From Alphaproteobacteria bacterium (GTDB lineage: Bacteria > Pseudomonadota > Alphaproteobacteria > Caulobacterales > Caulobacteraceae): a DNA stretch of 10,680 nt. Shown here in pieces: positions 5,908 through 10,680 of the stretch; position 1 is the stretch's first letter; each line of letters opens with the position of its first letter. Below the pieces are notes generated by a model. It was not told the origin of the DNA and did not search any database. It saw nothing but the letters and a program-made list of their open reading frames with translations. The stretch is from NCBI GenBank assembly GCA_018895795.1, contig JAHINZ010000376.1:1-10680 (forward strand). Direction: 5' to 3'. Position numbers and translations under genes: made by a program.

Positions 5908-7446
5908 TCAGGCGAACCGCCAGGCCTCTTCGGCCGCGCGCTTGAGGGCCCGGGACTTGTGCAGGGTTTCGTCATATTCGGCGTCCGGATCGCTGTCGGC
6001 CACCACGCCGCCGCCGGCCTGGACGTACATCATGCCGTCCTTGACCAGGGCCGTGCGCAGCACGATGGCGGTGTCGACCGAGCCGTCGGCGCCGATATAG
6101 CCCACCGCCCCGGCATAGCCGAGACCGCGCTTCTCGATCTCCAGCTCGTCGATGATCTCCATGGCCCGCACCTTGGGCGCCCCTGACAGGGTGCCGGCGG
6201 GCAGGGCGGCCATCAGCACGTCGACCGGATCCACGCCCTCGGGCGCGACGCCCTCGACATTGGACACGATGTGCATGACGTGGCTGTAGCGCTCGACCTT
6301 GAAGCTCTCGGTCACCTTCACCCGCGGCCCGGTGTGGGGCTTGGCCGGCGTGTTGCGGCCGGGCTCCTTGAGCATCGAGACGCGGCCCACATCGTTGCGG
6401 CCCAGGTCCAGCAGCATCAGGTGCTCTGCGCGTTCCTTGGGATCGGCCAGCAGTTCGGCTTCCAGCGCCAGATCCTCTTCCGGCGTCGCGCCGCGCGGCC
6501 GGGTGCCGGCGATCGGGCGGATGGTGATCTTGCCGTCGCGCAGCCGCACCAGGATCTCGGGGCTGGAGCCCACCAGGTGGCAGCCGTCCAGATTGAGGAA
6601 AAACAGGAACGGCGAGGGATTGGTCCGGCGCAGCGAGCGGTACAGCGCGAACGGATCCAGGTCGAACGGCGCCCGGAAGCGGTGACTGGGCACCACCTGG
6701 AAGATGTCGCCGGCCCGGATATAGTCCTTGGCCTTCTCGACGATCACCGCGTAGTCGGCGCGGCTGACCGGGGTGGTGAACTCGATCGGCGCATGGCCGA
6801 TGCGTGGCGCGTCATGAGCCAGGGGACGGCGCAGATCGGCCATCACCGTCTCGATCCGGGTCCGGGCGGCGTCATGGGCCTGCTGGGCTGAGACCCCGGC
6901 CTGCGGACGCACGGTGGTCACCAGGATGATCTCCTGGGCGATGGCGTCGAACACCGCGACGATCGACGGGCGCATCATGATCGCGTCCGGCAGGCCGCCC
7001 AGGGTGTCGGCGTTGATGTCGGGCAGCCGCTCGGCCAGCCGCACCATGTCATAGCCCAGGGTTCCGAACACCCCGGCCGCCATCGGCGGCAGGGTCTTGG
7101 GCAGATTGATCCGGGCGCCGGCGATCAGGTCGCGCAGGCTGTCCAGCGCGCCGCCGGGCTGGGGCGTGAAGTCCCGGGCCGCGATGGCGTCGCCTTGCGC
7201 GATCTCGGCCTGGTCGCCGCGACAGCGCCAGACCAGGTCCGGCTTCATCGCCACGATGGAATAGCGGCCGCGCCAGGCGCCGCCCTCGACGCTTTCGAAC
7301 AGGAAGGCGTAGGGCTTGCCCTGTGCGATCTTCAGATAGGCCGAGACCGGGGTTTCCAGGTCGTCGATCAACCGGGTCCAGACCCCCTGGGGCTGGCCGG
7401 CGTCATAGGTCTGGGTGAAGGCGTCGAGGGCCGGCTCAAGGCTCAT
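5908..7446 (-). CDS. trpE: Anthranilate synthase component I
   Basis: A 512-residue chorismate-using enzyme that makes anthranilate with ammonia supplied by TrpG, the first committed step of tryptophan synthesis. The feedback site for tryptophan is represented by FLFESVEGG at 48-56, the LLES element of the family. Catalytic-domain motifs are NPSPF at 276-280, PIAGTRPRG at 311-319, DLGRNDVGRV at 347-356, ERYSHVMHIVSNVEG at 385-399, PAGTLSGAPK at 416-425, GAVGY at 446-450 and QAGGGVVADSDP at 476-487. About 14 residues are inserted after GRV (357-375) relative to the E. coli-type sequence. The start codon overlaps the stop of the ppiD-like gene by ATGA, with no strong ribosome binding site, so its expression is coupled to that gene. 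PabB is a relative, but the length and trp context favour TrpE. Confidence 0.97.
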   Translation of the reverse strand: MSLEPALDAFTQTYDAGQPQGVWTRLIDDLETPVSAYLKIAQGKPYAFLFESVEGGAWRGRYSIVAMKPDLVWRCRGDQAEIAQGDAIAARDFTPQPGGALDSLRDLIAGARINLPKTLPPMAAGVFGTLGYDMVRLAERLPDINADTLGGLPDAIMMRPSIVAVFDAIAQEIILVTTVRPQAGVSAQQAHDAARTRIETVMADLRRPLAHDAPRIGHAPIEFTTPVSRADYAVIVEKAKDYIRAGDIFQVVPSHRFRAPFDLDPFALYRSLRRTNPSPFLFFLNLDGCHLVGSSPEILVRLRDGKITIRPIAGTRPRGATPEEDLALEAELLADPKERAEHLMLLDLGRNDVGRVSMLKEPGRNTPAKPHTGPRVKVTESFKVERYSHVMHIVSNVEGVAPEGVDPVDVLMAALPAGTLSGAPKVRAMEIIDELEIEKRGLGYAGAVGYIGADGSVDTAIVLRTALVKDGMMYVQAGGGVVADSDPDAEYDETLHKSRALKRAAEEAWRFA

Positions 7447-9395
7447 TTGGCTTTGCCGGTCTTGGCCGCCTCGGCCTTGGCCAGGGCGTCGGTGTCGACG
7501 CCGATCGCCTTGCGGGCCAGGGTCAGATTGACCTTGGTCTTCAGGCTGGCCTGGGCGCCCTGACGGGCGGCCTCGCCGAGGTCGCGCATCAGGCCGCCGT
7601 CGATCTGCTGACGCATGACCTGGGTGGCGCGGGCCATGTCGGCGACCTTGCCCGGATGAACGGCTTCGAGCTTGGCGACCACGACGGCCATCTGACCGGC
7701 GCGGGCGGTGAACGCCTCGCCCGGCTTGGCGCCGAAGGTGGCGATCAGCAGATCGCGACCCAGCCCCTGATGCTGCTGGGCGTTCTCGCGGCTGATGCCG
7801 GGCACGCGTTGGACCTGCGAGCCGGCCGACTTGGCGACGGCTTCGATGGATTCGCCCGTCTTGACCCGGGCGACCAGTTGGTCGGCCTTGGCCTGCAGGC
7901 GGTTGGTCATTTCAGTCTGCAGCCAAACCTGGGTCAGCTGCGGCTTGACGTCGGCCAGGGCGGGCAAGGCGGACGGCAGGACCTTCTCGACCTTGACGGC
8001 GTAATATTCGCCCTTGCCGATCTCGACCAGCTCGCTCTCGCCGCCCGAGGACAGGGCGAAGGCGGTCTTCAGGATATCGGGCGTCAGGCCGGGGACCGGC
8101 TGGCCGGTCTGGTCGGCGCCCTCGGCGGTGATCGGGGCCGTGGTCATCACCATGGCGCCGGCCTTGCCGGCGGCGGTGATCAGGTCGGCGCCCGCGTCAT
8201 GGGCGTCCTGATAGGCCTGGGTCTGGTCATAGGCCTTGGCCTGGGCGTTCTGGGCGCGCAGCTCGGCCTCGATGGCCGGACGCGCGCTTTCGAGGCTCGC
8301 ATGGGTGCCCAGGGTGATCTTGGTCACCTTGACCACCGACAGGCCCAGGCTGCCGGTGATCGGCGCGCTGACCTGGCCCTCGGCGAGACTGAAGGCGGCG
8401 TCGGCCACCTTGCGGTCGGGCAGGGCGGACTTGGGCTTGTCGCTGATCATCACCGGCTGGTTGCCATAGGCGCTGGCCACGACGGCGGGCTGTTCGCCCT
8501 TGGCCAGGCGCTGGGCGATGACCGCGGCGGCCTTGGCGTCGGGGGCGACGATCTGGACCAGCGAACGGGTTTCGGGCGTGGCCAACGTGTCCTTGCGGAA
8601 ATCGAAGGTCTTCTGGATCTCGGCCGGCGTCACCGTCACCGAGGGCTCCAGGGCCTGGGCGCTGACCCGCATGATCGACAGGACGCGGGTTTCGGGACGG
8701 GTCAGGCGGTCGGCGTGTTCCTTCATGAACGCGGTCAGCTGGGCGTCGGTCGGATTGGCCGGACGCTCGACCGAGGCGGGATTGATCGCGAAGGCCGCCA
8801 GGTCGCGGCTTTCCAGGCCATAGGCCGCCTGCAGGGCGCCGTAGATGCGCGGCGCGTGCAGGCCGTCGGCGACGGCGCTGAACACATGGGTCTGAGCGAT
8901 CTCGTCGCGCAGCTGGGCCTGATAGCTGTCCGGCGTCAGGCCGTTCTCGCGCAGCAGGGCCTCATACATCTTGGGATCGAACTTGCCGGTGATCGGGTCG
9001 AACGGGCGCTGGCTGGGGTGCAGATTGCTCATCTGCTCGCGCACCACGTCGCCCACCAGCTTGTCGGAGGGCTGGACGCCGAACCTGCGGACCACCTCGG
9101 CCATCGATTCCTGCAGCGCGATTTCCTGCAGGATCTGGCGGTCGAGCCCGCGCTCCACCGCCTGGTCAGGGCTCACGGCCTCGCCCGTGCGCTGCTCGGT
9201 CGACTTGCGATAGGTTTCATAGCGCGACTTGAAATCCGTCGGCGAGACCGAGCGGGAGCCCGCGGCCACGACGCCCGAGATGTGCGGCCCCTTGAACACG
9301 TCGCTGATCCCGAAGACGGCGAAGCTGACGATCAGCAGGCCAAACAGGATCACCGCGAAGGGTGACTTGGCGAAGGAGCGGAAACCGGCGAGCAT
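7443..9395 (-). CDS. ppiD: PpiD-like periplasmic folding factor (SurA_N / parvulin-related)
   Basis: A 650-residue membrane-anchored protein, close to the 623 residues of E. coli PpiD. Residues 1-11 are a short basic cytoplasmic end, and 12-33 form a single transmembrane helix (FAVILFGLLIVSFAVFGI). The rest is periplasmic. A SurA_N-like helical chaperone region spans about 45-250, a degenerate parvulin domain about 275-362, and a second chaperone-like region continues to a Lys/Ala-rich end. The parvulin part keeps the AAFSLAEGQVSAPITGSLGLSVVKV strand-turn pattern but lacks the usual histidine and GGDLG turn. The role is likely as holdase for exported proteins near the Sec translocon. An in-frame extension to 9521 exists, but ATG 9395 begins the typical N-terminus; AGGAAGG precedes it, at slightly long spacing. 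trpE overlaps its end. Confidence 0.9.
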   Translation of the reverse strand: MLAGFRSFAKSPFAVILFGLLIVSFAVFGISDVFKGPHISGVVAAGSRSVSPTDFKSRYETYRKSTEQRTGEAVSPDQAVERGLDRQILQEIALQESMAEVVRRFGVQPSDKLVGDVVREQMSNLHPSQRPFDPITGKFDPKMYEALLRENGLTPDSYQAQLRDEIAQTHVFSAVADGLHAPRIYGALQAAYGLESRDLAAFAINPASVERPANPTDAQLTAFMKEHADRLTRPETRVLSIMRVSAQALEPSVTVTPAEIQKTFDFRKDTLATPETRSLVQIVAPDAKAAAVIAQRLAKGEQPAVVASAYGNQPVMISDKPKSALPDRKVADAAFSLAEGQVSAPITGSLGLSVVKVTKITLGTHASLESARPAIEAELRAQNAQAKAYDQTQAYQDAHDAGADLITAAGKAGAMVMTTAPITAEGADQTGQPVPGLTPDILKTAFALSSGGESELVEIGKGEYYAVKVEKVLPSALPALADVKPQLTQVWLQTEMTNRLQAKADQLVARVKTGESIEAVAKSAGSQVQRVPGISRENAQQHQGLGRDLLIATFGAKPGEAFTARAGQMAVVVAKLEAVHPGKVADMARATQVMRQQIDGGLMRDLGEAARQGAQASLKTKVNLTLARKAIGVDTDALAKAEAAKTGKAK

Positions 9396-9467
9396 GACTG
9401 GGAAAACCTTCCTGACTTGGTCGCGTGCGCAGGGTCGCCTGGGGCGACGCGGCGGACGCGCGCAGCG

Positions 9468-9497
9468 GGTATAGTAGAGGGGACGGCGAGGGGGCAA
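9468..9497 (-). promoter_or_regulatory. Candidate promoter of the ppiD-trp run
   Basis: On the minus strand, TTGCCC (9497-9492) and TATACC (9473-9468) are separated by 18 bases, giving a leader of about 65 bases to the ppiD start. On the plus strand the same spot offers TATAGT (9470-9475) as a possible -10 box for tpiA, with a poor -35. The reading is by eye only. Confidence 0.35.
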
Positions 9498-9505
9498 GCC
9501 ACGGC

Positions 9506-9541
9506 GGTCTTGACTTCCCAAGGGCGCCCGGGGTCAAGACC
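9506..9541 (+). promoter_or_regulatory. Perfect 9-bp inverted repeat just before tpiA
   Basis: GGTCTTGAC (9506-9514) is mirrored perfectly by GTCAAGACC (9533-9541). In RNA the stem could extend by two G-U pairs and one C-G pair, leaving a 12-base loop. It ends six bases before the tpiA ATG, where a Shine-Dalgarno sequence would be expected and none is seen. It may act as an mRNA hairpin controlling tpiA translation, or as a DNA operator. Each arm also contains TTGAC, one on each strand. Confidence 0.5.
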
Positions 9542-9547
9542 TGAACC

Positions 9548-10309
9548 ATGACCATTTCAAGCCTCACGCCCCGGCCGCTGATCGCCGGAAACTGGAAGAT
9601 GAACGGCCTGACCGAAGCCCTGGATCAGGCGCGGGCGGTGGCCGCCGCCCTGGACGCCAAGCCGGTCGGGGCCCGCGTGGCGATCTGCCCGCCGTCGACC
9701 CTGCTGCACCGCCTGGCCCAGATCCTGGAGGGCTCCACGGTCCTGACCGGCGGCCAGGACTGTCACCCACAGGTCTGCGGCCCGCATACGGGCGACGTTT
9801 CGGCGCCCATGCTGGTCGACGCCGGCGCGACCCTGGTGATTCTGGGCCATTCGGAGCGTCGCGAGGCGCACGGCGAAACCAGCGCCCTGGTGGCGACCAA
9901 GGTCGGGGCCGCCCTGGCCGCGGGCCTTGAGCCCATCGTCTGTGTCGGCGAGAGCCTGGCCCAGCGCGAGGCGGGCCTGGCCGTGGCGCTGGTGACCGCC
10001 CAGGTCCGCGACTCGCTGCCGGCCGCCCTGGCGGGCCAGGCCTTCGCCGTGGCCTATGAGCCGATCTGGGCGATCGGCACGGGCCGCACCGCCACAGTGG
10101 CGGATATCGAGGCGATGCACGCGGCGATTCGCGCCCAGCTGGCAGCGATGTTCGGCGAGGCCGGAAAGACCCCGCCGATCCTCTATGGTGGGTCGGTCAA
10201 GGCCGACAACGCGGTCGAGATCCTCGGCGCGGCCGAAGTCGGCGGCGCCCTGGTGGGCGGCGCGTCGCTGAAGGCGAGTGATTTCCTGGCGATCATCGCG
10301 GCGGCTTGA
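9548..10309 (+). CDS. tpiA: Triosephosphate isomerase
   Basis: A 253-residue TIM-barrel dimer interconverting dihydroxyacetone phosphate and glyceraldehyde 3-phosphate in glycolysis and gluconeogenesis. Catalytic residues are complete: Asn15 and Lys17 in AGNWKMNG, His101 in ILGHSERR (98-105) and Glu171 in the signature AYEPIWAIGTG (169-179). The flexible loop and phosphate contacts YGGSVK (213-218) and GALVGGASL (233-241) are present. Length is normal. It diverges from the ppiD-trp run with 152 bases between starts. The ATG at 9548 follows a strong inverted repeat and lacks an obvious ribosome binding site. No convincing terminator with a T tract follows the stop; GC-rich dyads such as CGCGTG (10342) with CACGCG (10363) are weak. 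Confidence 0.97.
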   Translation: MTISSLTPRPLIAGNWKMNGLTEALDQARAVAAALDAKPVGARVAICPPSTLLHRLAQILEGSTVLTGGQDCHPQVCGPHTGDVSAPMLVDAGATLVILGHSERREAHGETSALVATKVGAALAAGLEPIVCVGESLAQREAGLAVALVTAQVRDSLPAALAGQAFAVAYEPIWAIGTGRTATVADIEAMHAAIRAQLAAMFGEAGKTPPILYGGSVKADNAVEILGAAEVGGALVGGASLKASDFLAIIAAA

Positions 10310-10431
10310 AGGCGGCGGCGGGGGCGTTAATGCCGCCTTGGCGCGTGAACGGCGGAAGCGGACACGCGATTCACCGCCTCACAGCAGACCTTCGGAGGGG
10401 CGCAGAAGGGTGGTGGGAGGGCGTTCTGGTT
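10310..10431. other. Non-coding stretch after tpiA
   Basis: No credible gene is seen. A minus-strand open frame across this stretch and the adjacent repeat encodes a low-quality Pro/Arg/Gly-rich sequence made largely of repeat DNA. Weak GC dyads near 10311-10368 could help end tpiA transcription. Confidence 0.4.
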
Positions 10432-10570
10432 GATCCTCCCCCTCTGGGGGAGGTGGCCCAGAGGGCCGGAGGGGGTCGGCTCGGCGCTCATCCAGACGTC
10501 GCCAACTACGACCCGAGGCGGCGCTGCCCCCTCAGTCGCTCCGCGACAGCTCCCCCAGAGGGGGAGCATC
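10432..10570. repeat. 139-bp intergenic inverted repeat
   Basis: The two ends are inverted copies: the first 44 bases match the reverse complement of the last 44 at 36 positions. Each end also contains its own perfect hairpin, CTCCCCC-TCT-GGGGGAG on the left and its complement on the right. The whole element could fold into one long stem or two terminal hairpins. Similar GC-rich intergenic palindromic repeats occur in many copies in Caulobacter-like genomes (from memory). It may be a non-autonomous mobile repeat, and it could also serve as a transcript terminator or stabiliser. Confidence 0.75.
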
Positions 10571-10680
10571 TAACGTCCGCTCAGGGTCGGGAGCCCGCCT
10601 TGGCTTTCCTCCCGAAAGCCGACGCCCCGCGTCGCGCCAAGCCTTACATCTCCTGGAGGCTGTGGCGTGCCGATCGTCTC
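10571..10680 (+). other. Upstream region of the next gene, possible start signals
   Basis: A hairpin GGCTTTC-CTCCC-GAAAGCC lies at 10602-10620. GGAGG at 10655-10659 is followed seven bases later by GTG at 10667, leaving only four codons before the window ends. In many alphaproteobacteria secG follows tpiA, but too little sequence is visible to say so here. Confidence 0.25.

Noticed and set aside
7656..9365. Long 569-codon plus-strand open frame
   Set aside because: It lies antisense to ppiD and encodes a Gly/Leu/Ala/His/Asp-rich low-complexity sequence with no domain, as expected from a shadow frame in GC-rich DNA.
9396..9521. 42-codon N-terminal extension of the ppiD-like protein
   Set aside because: Arg/Pro-rich and placed before a typical membrane-anchor start at ATG 9395; it would also overlap the candidate promoter.
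10327..10569. 80-codon minus-strand open frame downstream of tpiA
   Set aside because: It is built largely from the intergenic inverted repeat and has no protein-like features.
1..10680. CRISPR array, tRNA, rRNA, transposase or phage genes
   Set aside because: No evenly spaced direct repeats, cloverleaf structure, rRNA sequence or transposase motif was seen by eye on either strand.

Overview
The window is GC-rich (visibly well above 60% G+C, with strong G/C preference at third codon positions). It reads as chromosomal DNA of an alphaproteobacterium, most likely Caulobacter or a close relative in the Caulobacteraceae. Support comes from separate trpE and trpG genes, a ppiD-like gene leading into the trp genes with tpiA divergent, and a short intergenic inverted repeat of a type I associate with Caulobacter-like genomes. 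The genus call is inference from style and recalled gene order, not from a database match.

Left part (1-3033): a partial DHA2-type drug/metabolite efflux transporter on the minus strand, cut by the window edge, diverges from a two-gene plus-strand operon. That operon encodes a type III polyketide synthase with an intact Cys-His-Asn triad and an isoprenylcysteine-methyltransferase-like membrane enzyme, overlapping by ATGA. The pair resembles the bpsA-bpsB alkylpyrone synthase/methyltransferase pair of Bacillus. It probably makes and O-methylates a small polyketide, and the divergent transporter is a candidate exporter. A small secreted DUF305 protein faces this operon from the other strand.

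Centre (3155-9395, minus strand): a tightly packed run, ppiD-like periplasmic chaperone, trpE, trpG, trpD, trpC. The junctions are ATGA overlaps (ppiD/trpE, trpD/trpC) or a 3-base gap (trpG/trpD). The exception is a 338-base gap between trpE and trpG, which carries a small membrane-protein gene on the opposite strand. TrpE and TrpG form anthranilate synthase, TrpD adds phosphoribose and TrpC closes the indole ring. trpF, trpB and trpA are not here. No Trp-rich leader peptide is visible, so classical attenuation is not supported.

Right part (9396-10680): divergent promoter region, then tpiA (triosephosphate isomerase). A perfect 9-bp inverted repeat ends six bases before its start codon. Downstream is a 139-bp intergenic inverted repeat, followed by about 110 bases that may contain the start signals of the next gene.

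Most of the window is ordinary housekeeping sequence. The least ordinary parts are the polyketide/methyltransferase/efflux module, the hairpin at tpiA, and the small genes in the trpE-trpG gap.
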